Shown one piece after another: positions 26,696-35,589 of a stretch of 64,000 bases of DNA (positions within the stretch are counted from its first letter, which is position 1; the number at the start of each line of letters is the position of its first letter). Source of the stretch: Chryseobacterium sp. BGARF1 (lineage in GTDB: Bacteria > Bacteroidota > Bacteroidia > Flavobacteriales > Weeksellaceae). The stretch lies in contig NZ_LELA01000080.1 of the NCBI RefSeq assembly GCF_001677955.1, positions 42,376-106,375 of the forward strand, in the 5' to 3' direction. The notes below the pieces were generated by a model. That model had not been told where the DNA came from and made no database searches. It worked only from the letters and a program-made list of their open reading frames with translations. Both the position numbers and the translations under genes were made by a program.

Positions 26696-27325
26696 ATGAA
26701 TTATTTGGAAGCTTTAAGCAGAAGATATTCTGTGAAAAAATTCAACCCCGAAATGATTATTCCGCAAGAAACCCTTCTCAGTATCCTTGAGTCTGGAAAA
26801 CTTGCGGCAAGTTCGCTGGGACTTCAGCCTTATAAAATATTCGTAGTAGAGAGTCAGGAAATGAAGGAAAAGTTGATACCAGCTTTTTACAACCCTTCAC
26901 AAATTTCTACATGTTCGCATCTCATTATTTTAGTTTCTAAAAAAAATATTGAAGAAACTTATCTCGATGGATATTTCAGACACATCTCTGAAGTGCGTGA
27001 TCAACCTGTGGAAAGTTTAGACTTATTCAGAAACAGCATTACAGGCCATTTTGGAAGACAGGAGCATGATGATATTTTAATTTGGGCAGAAAAACAGTCT
27101 TATATCGTTTTAGCCAATTTAATGTATGCTGCAGCGATTGAAAATATAGACACTTGCCCTATGGAAGGTTTCAGACAAGATATCATTGAAGAAGTTTTGA
27201 ATATAGATTCTGAAAAAGAAAAAGTGACAGTTACTTTAGCTTTGGGGTACAGATCAGGAGAAGATCAGTTTCAGCATATGAAAAAAGTGAGAAAGCCAAG
27301 CGAAAAATTGTTTAAATTTATTTAA
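26696..27325 (+). CDS. nitroreductase family NAD(P)H-dependent oxidoreductase
   Basis: The 209-aa protein begins MNYLEALSRRYSVKKFN. It has the FMN-binding nitroreductase features: the RRYSVKKF N-terminal basic motif, SSLGLQPYKIFVV near residues 37-49, the mid-chain ILANLMYAAAIENIDTCPMEGF-type block and a C-terminal ALGYRSGED. Members reduce nitroaromatics, quinones or flavins. The physiological substrate is not deducible. It is followed by nadB 34 bases later and may share its transcript. Confidence 0.88.
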   Translation: MNYLEALSRRYSVKKFNPEMIIPQETLLSILESGKLAASSLGLQPYKIFVVESQEMKEKLIPAFYNPSQISTCSHLIILVSKKNIEETYLDGYFRHISEVRDQPVESLDLFRNSITGHFGRQEHDDILIWAEKQSYIVLANLMYAAAIENIDTCPMEGFRQDIIEEVLNIDSEKEKVTVTLALGYRSGEDQFQHMKKVRKPSEKLFKFI

Positions 27326-27359
27326 TTATTTAGATAGACGGTCGTCTTAAAGCAAGAAT

Positions 27360-28937
27360 ATGATAAAAGCGGATGTATTAGTGATTGGTTCCGGAATTTC
27401 CGGATTATCTTATGCCATAAAAGTTTCAGAACAGTTTCCCGATGCCAAAATAATCATTGTAACAAAATCAGATGAAGATGAGAGCAATACCAAATATGCT
27501 CAGGGTGGTTTGGCGGTGGTTACTGATTCTAAAAATGATAATTTCGAAAAGCACATCGAAGACACCATGAGAGCCGGCGATGGCGAAAACAAACGTGATG
27601 TTGTAGAAATGGTCGTAAGAGAAGCTCCCGCAAGATTTAATGAAATTGTAGAATGGGGCGCCAATTTTGATAAGAAAAATGGCGAATTTGCTTTAGGAAG
27701 AGAAGGCGGTCATACCGAAAATAGAATTGTACATCACAAAGATATTACCGGTTTTGAAATTGAAAGAGCTTTGCTTCAAACGGTTAAAAACAGCCCAAAT
27801 ATAGAAATACTCGATCATCATTACGTAATCGATATCATTACGCAGCATCATGTTCCGGGAAAAGAATTAAATGAAGGCGAGATCAATTGCTACGGAGCCT
27901 ATATTTTAGACGAAAAATCAAGATCAATAAAAAAGATCACTTCGAAGATCACATTAGTTGCAACAGGCGGAGCTGGTCATGTTTATAAAAACACTACAAA
28001 TCCTACCATTGCAACAGGAGACGGGATTGCTTTCGTTGCCCGTGCAAAAGGAAAAGTAAGCAATATGCAATATTATCAGTTCCATCCGACCGCTTTGTAC
28101 AGCAAACTTGATGGGATGTTATTTCTAATTTCTGAAGCTGTTCGTGGTGATGGTGCAAAACTGAGAACCAAAAAAGGGGAAAAGTTTATGCATAAATATG
28201 ATGAAAGGGAAGAATTGGCTTCTAGGGACATCGTTGCAAGAGCAATTGACGCCGAAATGAAAATCACAGGTGACGAATATGTTGGCCTTGATTGTCGTGA
28301 AATGAATCAGGAAAGGTTTTTAGAACATTTTCCTAATATTTATAAAAAATGTAAAAGCGAAGGGGTAGACCCTTTCGTGCAGCTTATTCCGGTAGTTCCG
28401 GCCTGTCATTATCTGATGGGTGGAATTGATGTTGATAAAGACGGACAATCTTCATTAAATAATTTATTCGCTGTTGGAGAATGTACCAACTCCGGACTTC
28501 ACGGAGCTAACAGATTAGCTTCAAACTCTTTATTGGAAGGTTTGGTTTTTGGTCATAATGCAGCGATGAAAACCGTAGAATTGTTAAAAGAGAATAATTT
28601 TAATTTTGATGATTTAAAAGCAGTTCCAGAATGGAATGAAGAAGGAATGAAAATTATTGACGAAATGGTCATTGTTTCTTATCTCCGAAAGCAGCTGCAA
28701 GAAATGATGAGCAACCTGGTTGGGATTGTGAGAAGCAATAGCAGACTAAAAATGGCATTGCAGAAACATGCCGAAATTGCTGCTGCAGTTGACGAAATTT
28801 ATCATTATTCTATTCTCTCGCCTCAACTTTCAGAACTGAGAAATCTTACTACGGTTGCGCATCTCATCATCATCCAATCAATGGAAATGACGCAAAATAA
28901 AGGTGCATTTTACAATAAAGATTTAATTCAAGCATAA
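27360..28937 (+). CDS. nadB: L-aspartate oxidase
   Basis: The 525-aa flavoprotein carries the FAD-binding VIGSGISGLSYAI at the N-terminus, the YAQGGLAVV loop, the active-site REGGHTENRIVHHKD region and the C-terminal GLHGANRLASNSLLEGLVFG signature shared with fumarate reductase/NadB. It oxidises aspartate to iminoaspartate, the first step of de novo NAD synthesis. nadC lies downstream after an intervening nuclease gene. nadA, the usual partner, is not in this window. Confidence 0.96.
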   Translation: MIKADVLVIGSGISGLSYAIKVSEQFPDAKIIIVTKSDEDESNTKYAQGGLAVVTDSKNDNFEKHIEDTMRAGDGENKRDVVEMVVREAPARFNEIVEWGANFDKKNGEFALGREGGHTENRIVHHKDITGFEIERALLQTVKNSPNIEILDHHYVIDIITQHHVPGKELNEGEINCYGAYILDEKSRSIKKITSKITLVATGGAGHVYKNTTNPTIATGDGIAFVARAKGKVSNMQYYQFHPTALYSKLDGMLFLISEAVRGDGAKLRTKKGEKFMHKYDEREELASRDIVARAIDAEMKITGDEYVGLDCREMNQERFLEHFPNIYKKCKSEGVDPFVQLIPVVPACHYLMGGIDVDKDGQSSLNNLFAVGECTNSGLHGANRLASNSLLEGLVFGHNAAMKTVELLKENNFNFDDLKAVPEWNEEGMKIIDEMVIVSYLRKQLQEMMSNLVGIVRSNSRLKMALQKHAEIAAAVDEIYHYSILSPQLSELRNLTTVAHLIIIQSMEMTQNKGAFYNKDLIQA

Positions 28938-28950
28938 AAATCAAGCAATA

Positions 28951-29994
28951 ATGCTGGAAAAAAGCAATGAACAATACATTAGTTGGATTTTAGATTTAAA
29001 ACAAAAAATTCAGCAAAGCCAAATCAAAGCGGCAATTCAGGTGAATTCTGCTCTGATAGAAATGTATTGGGATTTGGGAAAAGAGATTTCTGAAAGAAAT
29101 TTTGAAAATAGCTATGGCTCAGGTTTCTTTTCGCAATTAAGCAAAGATTTGCGCTCAGAATTCCCCGAAATAAAAGGGTTTTCTGAGAGCAATTTAAAAT
29201 ACTGTAAAAGATTCTACTTGTTTTATAATCAGAAAGATGAAAATCGTCAACAACTTGTTGACGAATTGAGTGGTCAGATCTTTCTTATTCCGTGGGGGCA
29301 TCACGTCACATTAATAACAAAATGCAAAGACCCGAAAGAAGCTCATTTTTATATTGAAAAAACTATAGAAAATGGTTGGAGTAGAGCTATTTTGCTCAAT
29401 ATGATTTCAGGAAAACTTATAGATACGCAAGGAAAGGCAATCACCAATTTTTCCAAAACGCTCCCTGATTATGAAAGTGATTTAATTCGTGAAACTCTCA
29501 AAGATCCCTATATTTTTGATTTCATTAATGTCACAGAGAGCTATAAAGAAAGAGAGCTAGAAAATGCTTTAACTGAAAATATTTCTAAATTTTTAATTGA
29601 GCTTGGAAGTGGATTTGCTTTTGTAGGTAAGCAAGTTGAAATATCAGTAGGCAATCAGTCATTTTTTATAGATTTGCTTTTTTATCACATCAAACTGAAA
29701 AGATATGTTGTAATAGAATTGAAAACCGGACATTTCGAATCTGAATTTGTAGGAAAACTCAACTTCTACGTCACAGCGGTCGACAAGCAGATGCGGGACG
29801 AAAATGACAATGCTACCGTTGGGATGATTATCTGTAAAGATAAAAATGAAATTATTGCAGAATATTCGCTTACCGACCTACATAAGCCTTTAGGGATTTC
29901 TTCTTATGAGCTTAAAAAAATATTACCCGAAAATTTAAGATCACATCTTCCATCAATAGAAGATGTTGAAAAAGAATTAAAAAAAATAGAATAA
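28951..29994 (+). CDS. YhcG/DUF1016 family PDDEXK nuclease domain protein
   Basis: The 347-aa protein has the DUF1016 N-terminal domain (IQVNSALIEMYWDLGKEIS, then GSGFFSQLSKDL and FSESNLKYCKRFYLFY). Its C-terminal nuclease-like domain contains FIDLLFYHIKLKRYVVIELK, where D and ExK fit the PDDEXK core, and GKLNFYV. Homologues are often near restriction and defence genes, but their role is poorly known. Here the gene sits 13 bases after nadB, and its TAA overlaps the nadC ATG (TAATG at 29992-29996). It therefore looks inserted into, and coupled with, an NAD biosynthesis operon. Confidence 0.88.
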   Translation: MLEKSNEQYISWILDLKQKIQQSQIKAAIQVNSALIEMYWDLGKEISERNFENSYGSGFFSQLSKDLRSEFPEIKGFSESNLKYCKRFYLFYNQKDENRQQLVDELSGQIFLIPWGHHVTLITKCKDPKEAHFYIEKTIENGWSRAILLNMISGKLIDTQGKAITNFSKTLPDYESDLIRETLKDPYIFDFINVTESYKERELENALTENISKFLIELGSGFAFVGKQVEISVGNQSFFIDLLFYHIKLKRYVVIELKTGHFESEFVGKLNFYVTAVDKQMRDENDNATVGMIICKDKNEIIAEYSLTDLHKPLGISSYELKKILPENLRSHLPSIEDVEKELKKIE

Positions 29995-30854
29995 TGAATA
30001 GACCAAGCTACGCTACAGATAAAGTTTTAAAACAATTCATAAAAAATGCTTTAGAAGAAGACATTCAGGATGGGGATCACTCTACATTGTCTACAATTCC
30101 TAAAGACCTTCAGCAGAGTGCAAAACTTTTGGTGAAAGAAAACTGCATTTTGGCTGGCGTTGAGCTGGCTGAAATTATTTTTAAAACTTTCGATAAAAAC
30201 TTGATTGTTGAAAATTATATTAAAGATGGAGAGGTTGCAAAATCTGGAGATATCGCCTTCATTGTGACTGGTAGCGCAAGATCAATTCTCTCAACGGAAA
30301 GATTAGTTCTCAATTGTATGCAGAGAATGAGCGGAATTGCAACATTAACTCACGATTGGGATTCTAGACTGATTGGTACGAAAACAAAACTTTTAGACAC
30401 CCGAAAAACGACTCCTAACTTCAGAGTTTGCGAGAAATGGGCAGTTGCCATCGGTGGCGGAACCAATCATAGATACGGTTTGTATGATATGATTATGTTG
30501 AAAGACAATCATATTGATTATAACGGAAGTATTACCAATGCCGTAAAAATGGCAAAAGACTATGTAAAAAAGTCAAAGAAAAAATTGAAGATCGAAGTAG
30601 AAACCAGAAACCTTGAAGAAGTACAGGAGGCAATCAATGCTAAGGTTGATAGAATTATGCTCGATAATATGGATGTTGCTACAATGAAAAAAGCAGTTAA
30701 GCTTATTAATGGCTCTTGTGAAAGCGAAGCTTCCGGCGGAATTACAAGAGATCAGTTAAAAGATATTGCTACCACAGGAGTTACTTTTATCTCTGTAGGG
30801 GCGCTTACTCATTCTGCTAATAATATCGATTTAAGTTTAAAAGCTGTTATGTAA
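29994..30854 (+). CDS. nadC: nicotinate-nucleotide pyrophosphorylase (carboxylating)
   Basis: The 286-aa protein contains EDIQDGDHST near the N-terminus, ERLVLNCMQRMSGIAT, the LLDTRKTTPNFRVCEKWAV motif split over residues 131-150, GGGTNHRYGLYDMIMLKDNH and a C-terminal SGGI phosphate-binding loop. The enzyme turns quinolinate and PRPP into nicotinate mononucleotide. Its start overlaps the stop of the YhcG gene. Confidence 0.96.
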   Translation: MNRPSYATDKVLKQFIKNALEEDIQDGDHSTLSTIPKDLQQSAKLLVKENCILAGVELAEIIFKTFDKNLIVENYIKDGEVAKSGDIAFIVTGSARSILSTERLVLNCMQRMSGIATLTHDWDSRLIGTKTKLLDTRKTTPNFRVCEKWAVAIGGGTNHRYGLYDMIMLKDNHIDYNGSITNAVKMAKDYVKKSKKKLKIEVETRNLEEVQEAINAKVDRIMLDNMDVATMKKAVKLINGSCESEASGGITRDQLKDIATTGVTFISVGALTHSANNIDLSLKAVM

Positions 30855-30970
30855 AACATTATATTTTTAATAAAAACAAAGGTATTTTGTTAAAAATTAA
30901 ATAATATGATTTTTTTCACCTCATAATTCGATTTTTGTATTTTGCTTTGAAAATCAGTGAATTAACCTTT

Positions 30971-31013
30971 GTTAAGAATCGTTAAAAATTAACATTAAGT
31001 TAATAATAGTTAA
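30971..31013. repeat. helically phased GTTAA repeats upstream of a TonB receptor
   Basis: GTTAA occurs at 30971, 30981, 30999 and 31009, that is at 10-base steps in two pairs, with TTAAC between them at 30989. This lies in the 212-base gap before the receptor gene at 31067. It could be a bent promoter region or a set of regulator half-sites. Confidence 0.45.
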
Positions 31014-31066
31014 TTTTTATTTGTCGAATTTTGCATAAAATTTAATTCTAACTATTACTTACGATT

Positions 31067-33766
31067 ATGAAATTAATCAACAAATCGATGCTAACTGTGT
31101 TAATCACGCTTTCTACGGCAAGTGTTTATTACGCACAAGAAACTCAAGACTCGGTAAAAACCAAGTCTAAAGACATTGAGGAAGTTATTTTACAAGGTGT
31201 AACCGATATCGCAAAAGATAGAAAAACACCAGTTGCTGCATCTACTATAAAAGCAGCGCAAATTGTCGAAAGATTAGGAAATCAGGAGCTTACTGAGATT
31301 TTAAACACAACGCCATCTGTATACGCTACAAAATCAGGAGGTGGTTTTGGAGACGGAGGTATTACCATGAGAGGTTTCGAATCAAGAAACATTGCTGTAA
31401 TGGTAAACGGTATGCCGGTAAATGACATGGAAGGTGGATCTGTTTATTTCTCAAACTGGACTGGTCTTGCTGACGTAACAAGCTTTATGCAAGTTCAGAG
31501 AGGTTTAGGTTCTTCTAAACTAGGAATTGCTTCTGTAGGAGGTACCATGAACTTTATTACTCGTACAGCAGACATGAAGAAGGGAGGTGTAGTACGTTTA
31601 GGAGTAGGTAATGATGATTATTTAAAAACATCATTTGCATATAATACAGGGAAAAGTGAGAACGGATGGTCTACATCATTCTTAACAAGTAGAACGAGCG
31701 GAGGAACTTATATTGACAATACTGACTTTGAATCTTATGCTTATTATTTTGCATTAGGATGGGAGCCAAACAAAAAACATAACTTCCAGTTTACTTTAAC
31801 GTCTTCTCCACAATGGCACGATCAGAGAACGTTCGCTCCAACTATTGCTAATTATATTAGATTTAATCCTGATAACGACAATACACCATACAGACAGTAT
31901 AATTCTGATTTTGGATATAAAACTGGAGCTAATGGCGACAGATATGCTATTGCAAACAGATCAAACTATTATGCAAAACCAGTTATGATGGTAAACTGGG
32001 ACTGGACGATGAATGAAAAGTCTAAACTAAGTACCGTTTTATATATGTCTAACGGTAGAGGTGGTGGAACTGGAGATTTAGGAAGTTATTGGACAGGAAA
32101 GTTTAATAGTAGCGGAAACCCTACAACATCAAATATTAATTCATACAGAGGAACTGATGGGACTTTTAATTATGATCAAATTTTTGCTTTAAATAATGGT
32201 TTAAACGCTGGAGCTCCTTACCAAGTTACGGATCCTGTAACAGGAAAAGTTTCAACAGTTAGAGATGGTATTGTAAGGAGAGCAAGTGTAAACTCTCATA
32301 ACTGGTACGGAATTTTAGCAAATTTTCAACACAAAGTTAATGATAATTTAAGCTTTTCAGTTGGGACTGATAACAGATACTATTATGGCTATCATTATCA
32401 AGTAGTTTCAGATTTATATAACGCTAATTCTTATAAAGAAACTCTTAATGCAAATGTAGCTCCATATAATGTTACAAATGCATATGATTACAAAAAGCTT
32501 TCTTGGAATCCTTTCGGGGGAAAAACGGCTCCTATATCTGATCAGGTAGGCTATAGTAATGATGGAGAAGTTCTTTGGTACAGTGGTTTTGCTCAGGTAG
32601 AATATACTAAAGATAAATTATCTGCATTCTTACAAGGATCAGTTTCAAACCAATCTTATCAAAGGATTGATAACTTTGTGAAAGATGGTGTTACTATTCA
32701 ACAAGGTCAAGCAGTTAATACTAAAACAGGATTTAAAGATTTATTGGGATATAATGTAAAAGGTGGTGCTAATTACAATATTAACGATTACCATAATGTA
32801 TTCGCAAATATTGGTTATTACAGCAAACAGCCTTTTATGAACTCTGTTTATCCAAGTAATTTACAGGTCTTAAACCCAAGTTTAACGAATGAGAAAATTT
32901 TCTCTGCAGAAATTGGGTACGGTTTCAGATCTCCTAAATTAACAGCTAATGTTAACTTATACAGAACTGAATGGAAAGACAGATGGTTAAGAAGATCAGG
33001 ACAAGTATTTGACGTTGCAGATTCTACAACTCCAACAGGAGTTAGTACAGTTAATGGATATTCTGAAATCAGTGGAATTACTCAACTTCACATGGGTGTA
33101 GAAGTAGATGCGGTTTATAAGCCATTCCATTTCTTAGAATTCCAAGGGATGTTATCTTATGGAGACTACCAATACAAAGGAAATGCTACAGGAACAAATT
33201 TTGATGATAACAACAATCCAGTTGCAGTAGTAGGTACAAAAACTACTAATACACTTTATTTAGATGGTGTAAAAGTAGGAGGAAGCAGCAGCAACAGTAT
33301 TCCACAAGTTACCGCATCTTTAGGTGCTACAGTAAGACCGGTAAGAGACCTTAATATTTATGGTACTTGGAGGTATGTTGGAGAGTTATATTCTTCTATC
33401 GATGCAGCAACATTCACTACGGTAGCTAATCAAGAGAGAGGTTCTCTTCAGTTGCCAGATTTCAACTTGTTTGATATTGGTGCATCATATAAAATTAGAA
33501 TGAAAAACACCGCTCAATACTTTACAGTAGGAGTAAACGTGTATAACTTGTTTGATACTACTTATATCGCTGATGGAGCAACAAATAATTTTGTTAAAAA
33601 TGTTGGAGACTTCAAAACTCAAACAAATACAGATGCGCAAGCACAGGCATTGTATAATACTTACATCAACAATCCAGCGAATTTCTATAAAGGAATTGAT
33701 ACTTCAAACAGAGTATTCTTCGGATTCGGAAGAACTTGGGCTGCCAATTTATCTTTCAACTTCTAA
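31067..33766 (+). CDS. TonB-dependent receptor
   Basis: The 899-aa protein has a signal peptide (to about residue 24) and then directly a plug domain (IEEVILQGVTDIAKDRKTPVA, TMRGFESRNIAVMVNG, VQRGLGSSKLGIASVGGTMN). The 22-strand barrel ends in WAANLSFNF. There is no CarboxypepD-like extension, so it differs from the receptor at 21668 and resembles receptors for iron chelates or small nutrients. No adjacent lipoprotein or SusD-like gene gives a hint of substrate. It is followed by a strong terminator. Confidence 0.88.
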   Translation: MKLINKSMLTVLITLSTASVYYAQETQDSVKTKSKDIEEVILQGVTDIAKDRKTPVAASTIKAAQIVERLGNQELTEILNTTPSVYATKSGGGFGDGGITMRGFESRNIAVMVNGMPVNDMEGGSVYFSNWTGLADVTSFMQVQRGLGSSKLGIASVGGTMNFITRTADMKKGGVVRLGVGNDDYLKTSFAYNTGKSENGWSTSFLTSRTSGGTYIDNTDFESYAYYFALGWEPNKKHNFQFTLTSSPQWHDQRTFAPTIANYIRFNPDNDNTPYRQYNSDFGYKTGANGDRYAIANRSNYYAKPVMMVNWDWTMNEKSKLSTVLYMSNGRGGGTGDLGSYWTGKFNSSGNPTTSNINSYRGTDGTFNYDQIFALNNGLNAGAPYQVTDPVTGKVSTVRDGIVRRASVNSHNWYGILANFQHKVNDNLSFSVGTDNRYYYGYHYQVVSDLYNANSYKETLNANVAPYNVTNAYDYKKLSWNPFGGKTAPISDQVGYSNDGEVLWYSGFAQVEYTKDKLSAFLQGSVSNQSYQRIDNFVKDGVTIQQGQAVNTKTGFKDLLGYNVKGGANYNINDYHNVFANIGYYSKQPFMNSVYPSNLQVLNPSLTNEKIFSAEIGYGFRSPKLTANVNLYRTEWKDRWLRRSGQVFDVADSTTPTGVSTVNGYSEISGITQLHMGVEVDAVYKPFHFLEFQGMLSYGDYQYKGNATGTNFDDNNNPVAVVGTKTTNTLYLDGVKVGGSSSNSIPQVTASLGATVRPVRDLNIYGTWRYVGELYSSIDAATFTTVANQERGSLQLPDFNLFDIGASYKIRMKNTAQYFTVGVNVYNLFDTTYIADGATNNFVKNVGDFKTQTNTDAQAQALYNTYINNPANFYKGIDTSNRVFFGFGRTWAANLSFNF

Positions 33767-33790
33767 TAAATTCAGTTTTATTACATATCA

Positions 33791-33819
33791 AATCCCAGCT
33801 TTATCGCTGGGATTTTTTT
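33791..33819 (+). terminator. terminator after the TonB receptor at 31067
   Basis: AATCCCAGC and GCTGGGATT form a perfect 9-bp stem around TTTATC, followed by a T run. Confidence 0.9.
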
Positions 33820-33826
33820 ATATTTG
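33819..33826 (+). promoter_or_regulatory. -7 promoter element of the small membrane protein gene
   Basis: TATATTTG matches TAnnTTTG and lies 30 bases before the ATG at 33856, immediately after the preceding terminator. No clear -33 element was found. Confidence 0.4.
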
Positions 33827-33855
33827 TATACTTTAAAAATAGAAAAAATAGAAGT

Positions 33856-34287
33856 ATGGATTTTTACAAAATTTTACTGAGTGCTCATAAAGGATTTGCC
33901 TATTTGGAACTTGGATTAACAGCACTATTCATCGTCGCTTTATTAACCGTAATGTTCGGATATAGCGGGAAAGTAAACAAGTTACTGAAGAAAGTTACTT
34001 TATTTACTATGATCTTCTTCCACGTTCAGTTTACAATCGGGATCGTTATGCTGATTATGAACTTTACTAAAGGATTGGATATGGGAGCTGTAATGAAAAA
34101 CGCTGACTTAAGATTTCAGTATGTAGAACATCCATTTTCAATGCTTATTGCTGCCGTTTTGATGACCATCATCAATAGAAAAGTAAAATCTAATGACACC
34201 ATTTCTTTAGGAATCGTGATCATGGGGTTGATCGCAGTAGGTTTATTTGCATTCGCATTTCCATGGACAAGGGTCTTTGGAGCTTAA
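33856..34287 (+). CDS. small four-helix membrane protein, cytochrome-b-like
   Basis: Translation from MDFYKILLSAHKG gives 143 aa. The in-frame extension to 33736 crosses the previous gene's end and a terminator and is rejected. Four membrane helices are predicted. Histidines at the start of helix 1 (SAHKG), in helix 2 (FFHVQF) and in a loop (VEHPF) resemble the small Bacteroidetes membrane proteins often called cytochrome b-like. Haem binding is not shown. asd follows after 32 bases. Confidence 0.65.
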   Translation: MDFYKILLSAHKGFAYLELGLTALFIVALLTVMFGYSGKVNKLLKKVTLFTMIFFHVQFTIGIVMLIMNFTKGLDMGAVMKNADLRFQYVEHPFSMLIAAVLMTIINRKVKSNDTISLGIVIMGLIAVGLFAFAFPWTRVFGA

Positions 34288-34319
34288 TTATATATTAACT
34301 TAATAATTTTATTTATTCA

Positions 34320-35312
34320 ATGAAAGTAGCTGTAGTAGGTTCAACAGGAATGGTTGGACAAGTGATGCTTAAGGTTCTCGAAGAGAGAAATTTCCCTGTA
34401 ACAGAATTAATTCCGGTAGCTTCGGAAAGATCTATTGGTAAACAGGTGAAGTATAAACAGGTAGATTATACTATCGTAAGCATCGACGACGCTATAGCTG
34501 CCAAACCGGATATCGCAATTTTCTCTGCAGGAGGTGATACTTCTTTAGAATATGCTCCCAAATTTGCTGAAGCAGGAATTACCGTAATCGATAATTCTTC
34601 AGCCTGGAGAATGGATCCAACTAAAAAATTAGTAGTTCCGGAGATTAATGCTGATGTTTTAACAAAAGAAGACAAGATTATTGCAAATCCAAACTGTTCT
34701 ACCATTCAGTTGGTCATGGTTTTAGGTCCTTTGAATAAAAAATATGATTTAAAAAGAGTAGTTGTTTCTACCTATCAGTCTGTAACAGGTACAGGAAAAG
34801 CTGCTGTAGATCAGCTAAACGGAGAAATCAGCGGAGATGACTCTGTTGCTAAAGTTTACCCTTATCAGATCTTCAAAAATGCATTGCCACATTGTGATGT
34901 GTTTTCGGATGATGATTATACCAAAGAAGAAATTAAATTAATGAAAGAGCCTAAGAAAATTTTAGGTGACGATACATTCAATTTAACTGCAACTGCAGTG
35001 AGAGTTCCTGTACAAGGAGGTCATTCTGAAAGTGTAAATATCGAATTTGAAAACGAATTTGATTTGGATGAATTAAGAAAAATCTTGTCAGAAACTCCAG
35101 GAGTTGTCGTAATGGATAACGTAAAAAACAACGAATATCCAATGCCGCTTTACTCAGAAGGAAAAGATGAGGTTTTCGTCGGAAGGATTAGAAGAGATCT
35201 CTCGCAGCCGAAAACACTTAACCTCTGGATTGTAGCAGACAATCTGCGAAAAGGCGCTGCTACCAACGCAGTACAGATTGCAGAATACTTAATAGCAAAC
35301 AACTTAGTATAA
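34320..35312 (+). CDS. asd: aspartate-semialdehyde dehydrogenase
   Basis: The 330-aa protein begins MKVAVVGSTGMVGQVML, the NADP-binding motif. The active-site cysteine is in ANPNCSTIQLV (about residue 128), and VPVQGGHSESVNIEF holds the conserved histidine. The enzyme reduces aspartyl phosphate to the semialdehyde on the route to lysine, diaminopimelate, threonine and methionine. It ends before a terminator. Confidence 0.96.
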   Translation: MKVAVVGSTGMVGQVMLKVLEERNFPVTELIPVASERSIGKQVKYKQVDYTIVSIDDAIAAKPDIAIFSAGGDTSLEYAPKFAEAGITVIDNSSAWRMDPTKKLVVPEINADVLTKEDKIIANPNCSTIQLVMVLGPLNKKYDLKRVVVSTYQSVTGTGKAAVDQLNGEISGDDSVAKVYPYQIFKNALPHCDVFSDDDYTKEEIKLMKEPKKILGDDTFNLTATAVRVPVQGGHSESVNIEFENEFDLDELRKILSETPGVVVMDNVKNNEYPMPLYSEGKDEVFVGRIRRDLSQPKTLNLWIVADNLRKGAATNAVQIAEYLIANNLV

Positions 35313-35327
35313 CCTAACAAAAAAGAA

Positions 35328-35358
35328 AAGAGTCTCCAAAAGAGATTCTTTTTTTTAT
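35328..35358 (+). terminator. terminator after asd
   Basis: AAGAGTCTC and GAGATTCTT pair (one G-U) around CAAAA and are followed by a T8 run. Confidence 0.8.
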
Positions 35359-35408
35359 CAAATAATTTTTGGTTGATAGTGATTGGTTGTTAGTTAATAG
35401 CTAAACAG

Positions 35409-35545
35409 GTCCTGAAAGGACGATTTAATGAAGAATAGGATAAAATCCTATTAAAAAAACACAAAAGTTTATCATAATTAATTGTTCGAATAAGTCCTGA
35501 AAGGACGACCTAACAAAGGATAGGATAAAATCCTATCAAAAAAAA
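35409..35545. repeat. two copies of a 51-bp double-hairpin repeat
   Basis: Copies start at 35409 and 35494. Each has GTCCTGAAAGGAC (hairpin one), about 12 variable bases, then ATAGGATAAAATCCTAT (hairpin two) and an A7 run, and the copies are nearly identical across 51 bases. They fill the gap between asd and the CDF gene. No ORF is present. Confidence 0.75.
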
Positions 35546-35589
35546 TAAAATTTTTGATATTTATTTAAATTTCAAACGATTAAAGAAAA

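Noticed and set aside
35409..35545. CRISPR array
   Set aside because: There are only two units, each unit is itself two palindromes, and there is no spacer set or cas gene nearby.
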